Counted from the stretch's first letter, positions 36,960-46,102 are shown. The stretch is 64,000 nucleotides of DNA from Xanthomonas melonis (GCF_020783655.1 NZ_JAJGQH010000004.1:124001-188000), one strand, 5' to 3'. The notes: generated by a model from the letters alone, not told the origin. Numbers and translations are program-made.

Positions 36960-37289
36960 TTAGTGAATGCGTGCGTCGAGGCTTGCGACCGCGTGCGGAT
37001 ACAAGGCTTCGAGCAGGCCCAGCAGTTCGATCACATCGACCACCGCGCGGCTGGAGTCGGTCAGTGAAAACGGCCGTCCGTCGGCCTGGATGGCCTGCTT
37101 GGTGGCCAGCAGCAATTGCAGACCGGTGGTGTCGATCTCGCTGACCGCGCCCAGGTCCAGATGCAGACCGCCCGGATGCGCCAACGCCGGCTGCAGCAGC
37201 GGCTTGAGTTCGGCGGCGCGCCGAATGGTCATCTCGCCCTCCAGGGCAAGCGTCAGCGGCGCAGGAAAATCGGACGATGGGGTGCTCAT
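36960..37289 (-). CDS. STAS-domain protein, first gene of the chemotaxis operon
   Basis: 109-residue stand-alone STAS (anti-sigma factor antagonist-like) protein: LTLALEGEMTIRRAAELKPLL, LHLDLGAVSEIDTTGLQLLLATKQ and a final ELLGLLEALYP helix. The site usually phosphorylated in SpoIIAA-type proteins is Ser in D(S)SG; here it reads DTTG, so regulation by serine phosphorylation is doubtful though Thr remains possible. The ATG of MSTPSSD follows GAGG. In other bacteria such STAS proteins accompany chemotaxis clusters, but their role there is poorly defined. Confidence 0.85.
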   Translation of the reverse strand: MSTPSSDFPAPLTLALEGEMTIRRAAELKPLLQPALAHPGGLHLDLGAVSEIDTTGLQLLLATKQAIQADGRPFSLTDSSRAVVDVIELLGLLEALYPHAVASLDARIH

Positions 37290-37843
37290 GGATGCCTCGA
37301 GGCGATACGCTGACGCGGGGAATGGCGCTGCGGTGGGGTGAACGTGCGCGGTTCGCACACGCCGCAGCTGCCGGTCTATGCAGGTATCGGCCCTGGTCCG
37401 GAATATTTAGGCCTAATTCAGTGCGATGACGGAAATGCGAAACGGGTCACTGCGCGCGAATTAATCGCTCAGTTTTGTCGCAAGCAGGCTCAGGGACGGA
37501 TTGTCCGGGACAGTCCTGTGGACAATGGCGCCGGATCGATCGTGCCTGGACAGCGCGCACCCCCAACGCAGCCATAGCGCGGGAGATTGGTCGATCGGCG
37601 TGAAGGTGGCGGTGTGGTGCCGCAGGCAAGCCGATCCCGACGGTGGAAGAGCGCCGCTGGAGAAACGGCGAGGTGGGCACAGGATGGGAATACGCAGGCG
37701 TGCAGGGGTCTTGCCTGGATCCAGCTGCGGCCGAGGACCGGGGATCGCCTCGCCGCCGGGCACGTGACCCACATGCGCATAGTGCGTACGCCGCGTAGCG
37801 TTCGAGGCTGTCTGCTCAGCGGAGCGTTGCGCCGCTACCCGCT
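37290..37843. other. Intergenic region between mfd and the chemotaxis operon
   Basis: About 550 bases. No gene is supported; short frames here lack ribosome sites. It contains a sigma-28-like promoter for the chemotaxis operon at 37384-37409 and otherwise shows nothing I can name. Confidence 0.5.
37384..37409 (-). promoter_or_regulatory. Sigma-28 (FliA)-type promoter for the chemotaxis operon
   Basis: Read on the minus strand: TAAATATT, ten bases, then GCCGATAC. The flagellar sigma-28 consensus is TAAAGTTT-N11-GCCGATAA, so the -10 matches at 7 of 8 and the -35 at 6 of 8, with spacing short by one. The -10 lies 95 bases before the STAS start codon, and all seven genes follow in the same direction. 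Confidence 0.7.
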
Positions 37844-40800
37844 TCAGCCCGGTGCCAACGCCGCCAGCAGGCCGCGTGCGGCGTTGAAGCGGTCGGCGCC
37901 TTCGGGCAGCGGCAGCTTGATGCGCAGTTTGTCGGGGCCGTCCATCGCGTAGATCTTCGGCTGCTTCTGGATCATCTGGATGATGGTCATCGGGTCGATC
38001 GCCGGCTTTGCTTCGAACACCAGCCGTCCGCCGTTTTCGCCCAGATCCAGCTTGCGTATGCCCAGTGCATTGGCCTGTAGCTTGAGCTCGGCGATGGCGA
38101 ACAGGTGCTTGACCGGATCCGGCAGCAGGCCGAAGCGGTCGATCATCTCGACCTGCAACTCGCGCAAGGCCTCCGCATCGCGCGCGCTGGAAATGCGCTT
38201 GTACAGGGTCAGGCGGGTATGGACGTCGGGCAGATAATCCTCGGGAATCAGCGAGGGCACGTGCAGCTCCACTTCCGCACCGCGCACTTCCTCGCCGGCA
38301 TCCAGGTCGGGCAGCTTTCCCTGGCGGATGCTGCGCACGGCGCGTTCCAGCAGTTCGGTGTAGAGGCTGAAACCGACCTCGGCCATCTGCCCGCTCTGGT
38401 CCTCGCCCAGCAGCTCGCCAGCGCCGCGGATCTCCAGGTCGTGGGTGGCCAGGGTGAAGCCGGCGCCGAGCTCGTCCATCGAGGCAATCGCTTCCAGGCG
38501 CTTTTCGGCATCGGAGGTCATCGAGCGGCGGTCCGGCACCACCAGGTAGGCGTAGGCGCGGTGATGCGAGCGACCGACGCGGCCACGCAACTGGTGCAGC
38601 TGCGCCAGGCCGAAGCGGTCGGCGCGGTTGATGATGATGGTGTTGGCATTGGGGATGTCGATGCCCGATTCGATGATCGTGGTCGACAGCAACACGTTGA
38701 AGCGCTGCTTCTGGAAATCCAGCATCACCCGTTCCAGCTCGCGCTCGGGCATCTGCCCATGCGCGATGCCGATGCGCGCTTCCGGCACCAGTTCGGACAA
38801 CTCGCGCTGCATGCGCACGATGCTTTCCACATCGTTATGCAGGAAATACAGCTGGCCGCCGCGGCTGAGTTCGCGCTGGAACGCTTCGCGCAGCAGCGTG
38901 TTGTCCCAGGCGGTGATAAAGGTCTGCACCGCCAGACGGTTCGGCGGCGGGGTGGCGATGATGGAGAGGTCGCGCAGGCCGGCCATGGCCATGTTGAGCG
39001 TGCGCGGGATCGGCGTGGCGGTGAGCGTGAGCAGGTGCACATTGGCACGCATCGCCTTGAGCGCTTCCTTCTGCCGCACACCGAAGCGTTGCTCTTCGTC
39101 GACGACCACCAGGCCCAGATCCTTGAATTTCACGTCCGGCTGCAGCAGCCGATGCGTGCCGATGATCACGTCGATCTCGCCACTGGTCACCTTCTCCAGT
39201 TCGGCCTTGATCTCCTTGGTGCTCTTGAAGCGCGACAGCACCTCCACCTTCATCGGGTAATCGGCGAAGCGGTCGCGGAAATTGCGGTAATGCTGTTCGG
39301 CCAGCAGCGTGGTCGGTACCAGCACCGCGACCTGCTTGCCGGCGCTGGCCGCGGCGAACGCGGCACGCACCGCGACCTCGGTCTTGCCGAAGCCCACGTC
39401 GCCGCAGACCACGCGGTCCATCGGCTGGCTGCTGGCCAGGTCGCGCAGGGTCGCATCGATGGCGGCCAGCTGGTCGCCGGTTTCCTCGAACGGAAAGCCG
39501 GCCGCGAACGGTTCGTACATCGCACGATCCACCTGCAAGGCCAGACCCGCACGCGCGCGTCGGCGTGCCTGGATTTCCAGCAGTTCGGCTGCGACATCGC
39601 GGACCTTTTCGGCGGCCTTGCGCTTGGCCTTGGTCCATTGTTCGCCGCCCAGCGAATGCAGCGGGGCGGTCTCGGCCGAGGCGCCGGAATAGCGGCTGAT
39701 CAGGTGCAACTGCGCCACCGGCACATACAGCCGGTCGCCCTTGGCGTATTCGATCTCCAGAAATTCGCCGGGCATGCCGCCGGCATCGAGCACGATCAGC
39801 CCGCGGTAGCGGCCCACGCCATGATCTTCGTGCACGATCGGCGCGCCCTCGGACAACTCGCCCAGGTCGCGGATGATCGCTTCCGGCTCGCGTCCCACGC
39901 GGCGGGTGCGACGCGGCTGGTTTGCCCGCTCCGGAAACAGCTGGCGCTCGGTCAGCACCGCGATCTGCGGGGCATCCAGCGCAAAGCCGTCGTCCAGCGG
40001 CGCCACGGTGATGCCGAAGCGCAGCGTGCCGGCCAGGAATGCCGGCACGTCGGCAACCACCTCCGGCTTCAGTTGCGCGGCGGCCAGCACTTCCATCAGC
40101 GCTTCGCGGCGGCCGGCCGAGTCGGCGGCGACCAGCACCCGGCCCGGGTAATGGCCCAGGAACGACGCCAGCGCCTGCCCGGCGGGCGCGTCTTTCGCGG
40201 CCACCGGCAGCGGCGGCAATGGCTGGTCGCCGAGCGCGGACGCCTCGTCGATGCGCGGGTGATCGGCCGGCCACACTTCGATACGCGCCAGCTTGTTGAG
40301 CCGCTCGCGCAACGCATCGGGCGATTGGTACAGCTCGTCCGGCGGCAACAGCGGGCGTTCCACATCGTGGCGACGCTGTTCGTAGCGGTGTTGCGCCTGG
40401 GTCCAGAATGCATCGGCGGCGTTGGAGACACCGGTGGCGATCACCGGCAGCACGCGCCTGTCCAGATAATCGAACAGCGTGGCCGTCTTGCCGAAGAACA
40501 TCGGCAGGTAATATTCCACGCCCGACGGGGCGATGCCGGATTTCAGGTCCTGATACAGCGCGCTGCGGCGGGTATCCACGTCGAAGCGTTCGCGCAGGCA
40601 GGCCAGTACGCGCTCGATGCTGGCGTCGTCCATCGGCACTTCGCGGCCGGGCAGCATCTTGACCGCGTCCACCTTGTCCAGCGAGCGCTGCGATTCCGGG
40701 TCGAAGGCGCGGATGGAGTCGATGTCCTCGTCCAGCAGCTCCACCCGCAGCGGTGCGTCCGCGCCCATCGGAAACACGTCGAGCAGACCGCCGCGCACGG

Positions 40801-41308
40801 CGAAATCGCCCGGGTCCATCACCTGCGGCACATTGCGGTAGCCGGCGCTTTCCAGGCGGCGTTTTTCCGCGTCCAGATCCAGGCGCTGGCCGACGCGCAG
40901 GTCGAAGCTGCCGCCCACGATGTAGCTCAGCGGTGCCAGCTGCTGCAGCAACGTCTGCACCGGAACGATTACCACGCCCTTGCTCAGTCCGGGCAGGCGA
41001 TGCAGCGCGGCCAGCCGCTGGCTGATGATCTCCGGGTGCGGGCTGAATTGGTCGTAGGGCAGGGTTTCCCAGTCGGGAAACGGCACCACCGGTAGCGCCG
41101 TCGAGTCACCCAGCAAGGTCAGCAGATCCGATTCGATCTGGTGCGCGCTCTGGTTATCGCGCGCGATCACCAGCAGCGGCCCGGCATGCGCCTCGGCCGC
41201 GCGGGCGATCGACCAGGCCAGCGCAGTGGGCGACGACGGTGCGCGCCAGTAGGCGCGGAGCTGGCCGGATTTGGGCAGCGGCGGAGAAGGGTAGGTAGGC
41301 GACGGCAT
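37844..41308 (-). CDS. mfd: Transcription-repair coupling factor Mfd
   Basis: 1154-residue translocase that removes stalled RNA polymerase from DNA lesions and recruits UvrA. The UvrB-like N-terminal module (PFPDWETLPYDQFSPH) is followed by the RNA polymerase interaction domain (GDRLYVPVAQLHLISRY), the helicase core with Walker A GDVGFGKTEVAVRAAF near residue 635 and DEEQRFG, and the TRG and C-terminal UvrA-masking domains. The length matches the family. It is not in an operon: a GNAT gene lies 400 bases upstream beyond a repeat, and the chemotaxis promoter lies downstream. Confidence 0.97.
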   Translation of the reverse strand: MPSPTYPSPPLPKSGQLRAYWRAPSSPTALAWSIARAAEAHAGPLLVIARDNQSAHQIESDLLTLLGDSTALPVVPFPDWETLPYDQFSPHPEIISQRLAALHRLPGLSKGVVIVPVQTLLQQLAPLSYIVGGSFDLRVGQRLDLDAEKRRLESAGYRNVPQVMDPGDFAVRGGLLDVFPMGADAPLRVELLDEDIDSIRAFDPESQRSLDKVDAVKMLPGREVPMDDASIERVLACLRERFDVDTRRSALYQDLKSGIAPSGVEYYLPMFFGKTATLFDYLDRRVLPVIATGVSNAADAFWTQAQHRYEQRRHDVERPLLPPDELYQSPDALRERLNKLARIEVWPADHPRIDEASALGDQPLPPLPVAAKDAPAGQALASFLGHYPGRVLVAADSAGRREALMEVLAAAQLKPEVVADVPAFLAGTLRFGITVAPLDDGFALDAPQIAVLTERQLFPERANQPRRTRRVGREPEAIIRDLGELSEGAPIVHEDHGVGRYRGLIVLDAGGMPGEFLEIEYAKGDRLYVPVAQLHLISRYSGASAETAPLHSLGGEQWTKAKRKAAEKVRDVAAELLEIQARRRARAGLALQVDRAMYEPFAAGFPFEETGDQLAAIDATLRDLASSQPMDRVVCGDVGFGKTEVAVRAAFAAASAGKQVAVLVPTTLLAEQHYRNFRDRFADYPMKVEVLSRFKSTKEIKAELEKVTSGEIDVIIGTHRLLQPDVKFKDLGLVVVDEEQRFGVRQKEALKAMRANVHLLTLTATPIPRTLNMAMAGLRDLSIIATPPPNRLAVQTFITAWDNTLLREAFQRELSRGGQLYFLHNDVESIVRMQRELSELVPEARIGIAHGQMPERELERVMLDFQKQRFNVLLSTTIIESGIDIPNANTIIINRADRFGLAQLHQLRGRVGRSHHRAYAYLVVPDRRSMTSDAEKRLEAIASMDELGAGFTLATHDLEIRGAGELLGEDQSGQMAEVGFSLYTELLERAVRSIRQGKLPDLDAGEEVRGAEVELHVPSLIPEDYLPDVHTRLTLYKRISSARDAEALRELQVEMIDRFGLLPDPVKHLFAIAELKLQANALGIRKLDLGENGGRLVFEAKPAIDPMTIIQMIQKQPKIYAMDGPDKLRIKLPLPEGADRFNAARGLLAALAPG

Positions 41309-41715
41309 CAGCCGGCAATTTTATCAGAGCGCCCGCCGCGGCCGGTCCATCTGGCGTGAAAGGTGATTCGCACGGTGCATGCCGAAGGGCGCTGCGGGGC
41401 TACAGCCCTTGCGAGCTCGTGCATCTGTTTTGTTGGCGGCTTTCTGTGGGGCCTGGAGAGTCCAAAGCCACGCTGGTCGAGTGCGCGGCGCCCTTACCGC
41501 TCGCGGGACACGCCGTGAATCCGTCCCTGGAGGCTCGTTGGCGGCATCCATGCCGCCAACGGTCCCGCAATCGGTAAGCACACCGCGCCAGAGAGTTTGC
41601 TGGTGGTTTTATTGAAAGCTAGGCACACCGACCGACTCGACTGGTCCTTGCAACCAAGCCGCAGATCGCCAGCTCCAAGCCGAATCCCAAATCCCAAATC
41701 CCGAATCCCAGCCCC
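41309..41715. other. Intergenic region containing palindromic repeat copy 3
   Basis: About 400 bases with no credible gene. The frame starting MDAANEPPG on the minus strand is repeat-derived, like its counterpart at 17.8 kb. A direct series of CCAAATC/CGAATCC units (41678-41710) lies next to the GNAT stop. Confidence 0.6.
41487..41589 (+). repeat. Nested palindromic repeat element, copy 3
   Basis: Outer arms start at 41487 and 41562 and share TACCG...GCGGGAC with its complement GTCCCGC...CGGTA (13 of 15 bases next to the spacer). The spacer is again exactly 52 bases and contains a perfect 24-base inner palindrome, GTTGGCGGCAT-CC-ATGCCGCCAAC (41537-41560). Confidence 0.8.
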
Positions 41716-42258
41716 TCAGGCATCCAACTCCAGCACCATCCGCACCAGCTCCGGCGACTCCGGATGCGCCTGCGGTCTGAAACCCAGGGATTCGGCCAGC
41801 TGCAGCATCGGGACGTTGCTCTGCAGCACGTCGCCGAACAGACAGTCCAGGTACTTGCGACGCGCCCACTTGACCAGCTTGCGCATCAACTGCCGCCCCA
41901 AGCCCTGGCCGGCGACGAAGCTGCTGACCAGGATGGTGTATTCGGCCTGGCGGGTGCCGGGTACCAGCGCGGCGCGCGCGACCGCACCGACCAGGGCCTC
42001 GCCCGGCGGCAGTTGCTCGGCGGCCACCAGTACGATCTCGCTCTTGGGGTTGGGATGGGTCAGGCGCTGCACCATCTCCGGAGTGATCTCGGTGGAGGAG
42101 CGCACGAAGCGCGCGCGGATTTCCTCCGGCCCCAGCAGGCTGAAGGCCCCTTGCAAGGGTGGGCCGTCCTCGGGGCGGATCGGACGGAGCAGCAGGGTGC
42201 GGCCATTGGGCAGGCTGAAGTTTTCATGCCACGGAGGCATGCGATTGCGAATGGCCAT
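41716..42258 (-). CDS. GNAT-family N-acetyltransferase
   Basis: 180-residue acetyltransferase. The acetyl-CoA loop is SSFVAGQGLGRQLMRKLVKWAR, preceded by the strand AEYTILVSS; the N-terminal LRPIRPEDGPPLQGAFSLLGPEEIRARFV segment resembles the GNAT module attached to acyl-CoA synthetase/PatZ-type protein acetylases. The second ATG (MAIRNRMPPW) is chosen because AAGGAA lies ten bases upstream, and that purine run itself codes for the Lys-Glu after the earlier ATG. The acceptor substrate is unknown. Confidence 0.8.
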   Translation of the reverse strand: MAIRNRMPPWHENFSLPNGRTLLLRPIRPEDGPPLQGAFSLLGPEEIRARFVRSSTEITPEMVQRLTHPNPKSEIVLVAAEQLPPGEALVGAVARAALVPGTRQAEYTILVSSFVAGQGLGRQLMRKLVKWARRKYLDCLFGDVLQSNVPMLQLAESLGFRPQAHPESPELVRMVLELDA

Positions 42259-42640
42259 GACCGGTAATTCCTTCAAGATCGGAAGATTCTGGCACCAGCA
42301 CGGCGCGCAACCGTGAATGAATCCGGTGCGCGGCGAGGGATCGACAAGCGGTGACAGTGCTTCTCACGTCACTGTAACGAGCCGAGCCGTGAGCCAGTCG
42401 TGAGAGTGCAGGGTGCGCGTGGGCGGCCATCCGACCGCGGGGCTTCCCGTGGCACGCTCACACACGCAGCTCCGGCAGCCGGGTCGGCGGCCCGGACACG
42501 CGCGGGCCGGCGCGTGCGTTGCCGCGCCTCGAAGCGGGGGGCGCGCGATCAGGTGGTGGGACGGTAACGGCCGGCGTGTGTCGCGCTGCAGCGCCAGCCG
42601 GCCCCGGCTGCCGCCGGCAGCCGCGACCGCCGGCGGCGGA
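42259..42640. other. Intergenic region between rlmJ and the GNAT gene
   Basis: About 380 bases without a supported gene. It holds the GNAT promoter region, a short inverted repeat (ACAGTG...CACTGT near 42355-42376) and a hairpin just beyond the rlmJ stop. Confidence 0.4.
42605..42623 (-). terminator. Hairpin after rlmJ
   Basis: CGGCTGCC and GGCAGCCG form a perfect eight-base stem around a three-base loop, 17 bases beyond the stop codon on the minus strand. No T tract. Confidence 0.4.
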
Positions 42641-43549
42641 TCAGGCGTCCTGCCGCAGCCACTCCAGCCGGGTGGAGGCGCCGGGTTCGCCAAGATGCTG
42701 CTTCAGTACCGGCAACGCAGGCGCCAGCACCCGGTCGAACTGCCAGGGGGCATTGACGATCAACAGCCCGCTGCCGGTCAGGCGCAGCGGCGAGTCGTCC
42801 GGCCGCACCTGCAGCTCGGCCACCAACACCGACTTGGCCGGCAGCGCGGCGGCCTTGCGCATGAACGGCTGCAGGCTGCGGCGCAGCTTGATCGGGTACC
42901 ACACCATGCAGATCGCCTGCGGCCAGCGCGCTAGCGCCTCGCGCACGCTGTGCAGGATTTGCGGGTACTCGGCGTCCTGCGCCTCGTACGGCGGGTCGAT
43001 CAGTACCAGCCCGCGGCCGATCTTGATGTCGCCCGCGCGCGGTGGCAGGAAGGCGCGGATCGCCGCATAGCCATCGCCGGCATGCACGCGTACGCGGCTG
43101 TCCTTGTCGAACAGGCTCTTGAGCGCCTGTGCCTCGTCGGCCTGCAGTTCGCAGAACGCCATGCGGTCCTGCGCGCGCAGCGCCTGTGCGGCCAGCAGCG
43201 GTGAGCCGGGATAATGATCGAGCTGGATGCCGGCGGTGGGGCGGGCCGGCTTCTGCCCGGGCGTCACGGGGCGTGCAGGCGCCAGGTTGTCGGCCTGCAC
43301 CGCACGCAGATAGCGCTCGACCACGTCTGGCAGGGTGGGCTGGGCCATCAATCGCAGTACCCCGGCGTCGGCTTCGCTGGTCTTGCGGCTTTCCTCGCCA
43401 CCGAGCTGGTAACGGCCGCGCCCGGCGTGGGTGTCGAGCACGAAGAATGGGGTGTCCTTGCGCTTGAGCGAGTCGATCAGCGCCAGTAGGGCGATGTGCT
43501 TGAGCACGTCGGCGTGGTTGCCGGCATGGAAGGCGTGGCGATAGTTCAT
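42641..43549 (-). CDS. rlmJ: 23S rRNA (adenine-2030-N6)-methyltransferase
   Basis: 302-residue SAM-dependent enzyme that methylates A2030 of 23S rRNA. The family start MNYRHAFHAGNHADVLKH is exact and decides the start codon inside a longer frame. Motif I is FFVLDTHAGRGRYQL and the catalytic motif IV is LIDPPYE; the C-terminal SGLLIVNAPWQFD segment is also conserved. It is slightly longer than the E. coli enzyme (280) because of an insert near residue 105 (ARPVTPGQKPARPTAG). It is divergent from creB. Confidence 0.93.
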   Translation of the reverse strand: MNYRHAFHAGNHADVLKHIALLALIDSLKRKDTPFFVLDTHAGRGRYQLGGEESRKTSEADAGVLRLMAQPTLPDVVERYLRAVQADNLAPARPVTPGQKPARPTAGIQLDHYPGSPLLAAQALRAQDRMAFCELQADEAQALKSLFDKDSRVRVHAGDGYAAIRAFLPPRAGDIKIGRGLVLIDPPYEAQDAEYPQILHSVREALARWPQAICMVWYPIKLRRSLQPFMRKAAALPAKSVLVAELQVRPDDSPLRLTGSGLLIVNAPWQFDRVLAPALPVLKQHLGEPGASTRLEWLRQDA

Positions 43550-43721
43550 CGCGGCAGTGTAAGCGGGCGGGCGCGTTTGCGCTGGTGCGCGGGTGGCTGG
43601 CGGCGTGCGGACGCGGGACCCGGCCGGCAAGCGTTGCGAAAGCGGGTGCAGCCCGCGGTGCTGGGCGAGCGGGAGACGACGGCGCTGCAGACCACGCGCG
43701 CATGCGGCTATGCTGCGCGCC

Positions 43722-44414
43722 ATGTCCCAAGCTCCTGTCCGCGTGCTCGTCGTCGAAGACGAGGCCGCCATTGCCGATACCGTGCTGTACGCGCTGCGCA
43801 GCGAGGGCTATGCGCCCGAACATTGCGTGCTGGGGCGCGAGGCGCTGGCGCGGCTGCGTGCCGATCCTGCCGATGTGGTGGTGCTGGACGTGGGCCTGCC
43901 GGACATCAACGGGTTCGACGTCTGCCGCAGCCTGCGCAGCTTCAGCGAGGTGCCGGTGATCTTCCTGACCGCCCGCAACGACGAGATCGACCGGGTGCTG
44001 GGGCTGGAGCTGGGCGCCGACGACTACATGGCCAAGCCATTCTCTCCGCGCGAGCTGGTGGCGCGGGTGCGGGCGCGGCTGCGTCGGCGGGCGGCGCCTG
44101 TAGCCGCCGAAGCCGGCTGGCAGCCGCATGGCGCCTTTGCGATCGACCGCGAAGGCAGCCGCATCCGTTACGGCCAGACCCTGCTGCCGCTGACCCGCTA
44201 CGAATACGCGCTGCTGGCCGCGCTGCTGCAGCGGCCCGGCGCCATCCTCAGCCGCGCGCAGCTGATGGACCGCGGCTGGGACGCCAGCGCCGACAGCGCC
44301 GATCGCACCGTCGATACGCATATCAAGACACTGCGCGGCAAGCTGCGCGAGGCCGGCGTGCCGACCGATCCGATCCGCACCCACCGTGGCCTCGGCTACG
44401 CCCTGGAGGTGTAG
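43722..44414 (+). CDS. creB: Two-component response regulator CreB
   Basis: 230-residue OmpR-type regulator with phospho-acceptor Asp56 (VVVLDVGLPDING) and a C-terminal winged helix (ALLAALLQRPGAILSRAQLMDRGW). It is named from its neighbours: a CreC-type kinase and a CreD-type inner-membrane protein follow directly, and a cre tag precedes creD. In relatives such as Stenotrophomonas the system responds to cell-wall damage and beta-lactams and to metabolic cues. The ATG of MSQAPVRVL was chosen as the receiver begins at once. Confidence 0.9.
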   Translation: MSQAPVRVLVVEDEAAIADTVLYALRSEGYAPEHCVLGREALARLRADPADVVVLDVGLPDINGFDVCRSLRSFSEVPVIFLTARNDEIDRVLGLELGADDYMAKPFSPRELVARVRARLRRRAAPVAAEAGWQPHGAFAIDREGSRIRYGQTLLPLTRYEYALLAALLQRPGAILSRAQLMDRGWDASADSADRTVDTHIKTLRGKLREAGVPTDPIRTHRGLGYALEV

Positions 44415-44463
44415 CCGATGACCTCGCCCAGGCGTGCGTGCGTCCCCCGGGCCGGGCGCTGAG

Positions 44464-45912
44464 ATGCGGCTCGGTCTGAAGCTGTTCCTGGGGTTTTTCC
44501 TGATCGTCGGGCTGGCCGCGTTCTTCGTGATGCGGGTGTTCGTCAACGAGGTCAAGCCCGGCGTGCGCCAGGCGATGGAATCCACGCTGGTGGATGCGGC
44601 CAATGTACTGGCGGAAATGGCCGGCCCCGAGCTTGCGCAGGGCACGATTGCCAGCGGCAGCTTCGCCCGCCATCTGGCGCAGGCGCAGCAGCGCGATCCC
44701 AAGGCCTGGGTGTGGCGCTTCCGCAAGAACAACGTGGACTACCGCGTCACCGTGACCGATGCGCGCGGCGTGGTGGTGTTCGATTCGCTGGGCCGCGACG
44801 TGGGGCGCGACAATTCGCGCTGGAACGATGTCTACCGCACCTTGCGCGGCGAATATGGCGCGCGTTCCAGCCCCGAGAACGATGGTGATCCCACCGCGAC
44901 GGTGATGCACGTGGCTGCACCGATCTACGCGCCGGATGACTCCGGGAAACTGATCGGCGTGCTGACCCTGGCCCAGCCGAACCGCAGTATCGACCCCTTC
45001 ATCGAGGCCAGCCAGCGCAACATCCTGCAACGCGGCGCCTGGTTGATCGGCATTTCGGCGTTGATCGGCATCGCCATGACCTGGTGGCTGATGCGCGGCA
45101 TCGGCCGGCTCAATCGCTATGCGCAGGCAGTGAGTGCCGGCCAGCCGGTGCCGCCGCCGGCACCGCGCAGCGACGAGATCGGCGATCTGGGCCAGGCACT
45201 GGAAACCATGCGCCGCCAGCTGGAAGGCAAGGCCTATGTCGAGCAGTATGTGCAGTCGCTGACGCACGAGATGAAGAGCCCGCTGGCCGCGATTCGCGGC
45301 GCCTCCGAACTGCTGAGCGAGCCGCTGCCGGACGCCGATCGCCAGCACTTCGTCGCCAGCATCCGGGCGCAGGAGCGGCGCCTGACCGAGACCATCGACA
45401 AGCTGCTGGCGCTGGCCGAGGTGGAACAGCACGGCTGGCTGCAGAGGCGCGAGCGCATCGACGTGTCCGGCTTGCTGCAGGCGGCGGTGGAAGCCGTGGC
45501 GCAACGCGCCGCCAGCGCCGGGGTGCAGGTCGAGATCGATGCTGCATGCCTGACGGCCGGCGATCAGGCCGTGCACGGCGATGCGTTCCTGCTGCGGCAG
45601 GCGCTGATCAACCTGCTGGAAAATGCCATCGCGTTCTCAGCCGCAGGCAGCCGTGTGCAGCTACGCATGCAACTGCAGGGTGCGCAGCTGCAGCTGCTGG
45701 TGGAAGACCGCGGCAGCGGTGTGCCGGGGTATGCGATCGAGCGCGTCTTCGAACGTTTCTACTCGCTGGCGCGCCCGCAGACCGGCCAGCGCGGCTCCGG
45801 CCTGGGGCTGCCCTTCGTACGCGAGGTGGCGCGCCTGCATGGCGGCGAGGTCAGGCTGGACAATCGTGAGGGCGGCGGCGCAGTGGCCGTGTTGCGCGTG
45901 CCCATCGCCTGA
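44464..45912 (+). CDS. creC: Sensor histidine kinase CreC
   Basis: 482 residues. Two helices (about 6-23 and 190-211) enclose a large periplasmic sensor with the CreC pattern VTVTDARGVVVFDSLGRDVGRDNSRWNDVYRTLRGEYGARSS. A HAMP segment precedes the H-box QSLTHEMKSPLAAIRG (His268), the N-box LINLLENAIAFS and the G boxes EDRGSGVP and GSGLGLPFV. The gene starts 49 bases after creB; the ribosome site is weak. Confidence 0.93.
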   Translation: MRLGLKLFLGFFLIVGLAAFFVMRVFVNEVKPGVRQAMESTLVDAANVLAEMAGPELAQGTIASGSFARHLAQAQQRDPKAWVWRFRKNNVDYRVTVTDARGVVVFDSLGRDVGRDNSRWNDVYRTLRGEYGARSSPENDGDPTATVMHVAAPIYAPDDSGKLIGVLTLAQPNRSIDPFIEASQRNILQRGAWLIGISALIGIAMTWWLMRGIGRLNRYAQAVSAGQPVPPPAPRSDEIGDLGQALETMRRQLEGKAYVEQYVQSLTHEMKSPLAAIRGASELLSEPLPDADRQHFVASIRAQERRLTETIDKLLALAEVEQHGWLQRRERIDVSGLLQAAVEAVAQRAASAGVQVEIDAACLTAGDQAVHGDAFLLRQALINLLENAIAFSAAGSRVQLRMQLQGAQLQLLVEDRGSGVPGYAIERVFERFYSLARPQTGQRGSGLGLPFVREVARLHGGEVRLDNREGGGAVAVLRVPIA

Positions 45913-46086
45913 GCGCGAGGCCAGCGGCCTCGGGCGGCTCTGCCAGGCCGCCCGCACAGCGCAGCACGGTAGCGGGGTGGCGTGCTGTACACCTGCCCGT
46001 GGCCGCCCCCGATCACGTCCCCCCGCGCCCGCGCGGGTCCGTTGCCATCGACTGGCGGCGCCGACGCGGCAGCGTACGCAGAGCAC

Positions 46087-46102
46087 TTCACACTCGCTTC
46101 AA
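46087..46102 (+). promoter_or_regulatory. cre tag: CreB binding site ahead of creD
   Basis: TTCAC-ACTCGC-TTCAA. The established cre tag is the direct repeat TTCAC-N6-TTCAC, so nine of ten defined bases match with exact spacing. It lies 64 bases before the creD start, within the 254-base gap after creC, as expected for CreB-activated transcription of creD. Confidence 0.75.

Noticed and set aside
38105-41095. A 996-codon plus-strand frame antisense to mfd.
   Set aside because: Its composition (His/Gln/Arg-rich) is typical of a shadow of a GC-rich gene, and mfd on the other strand is certain.
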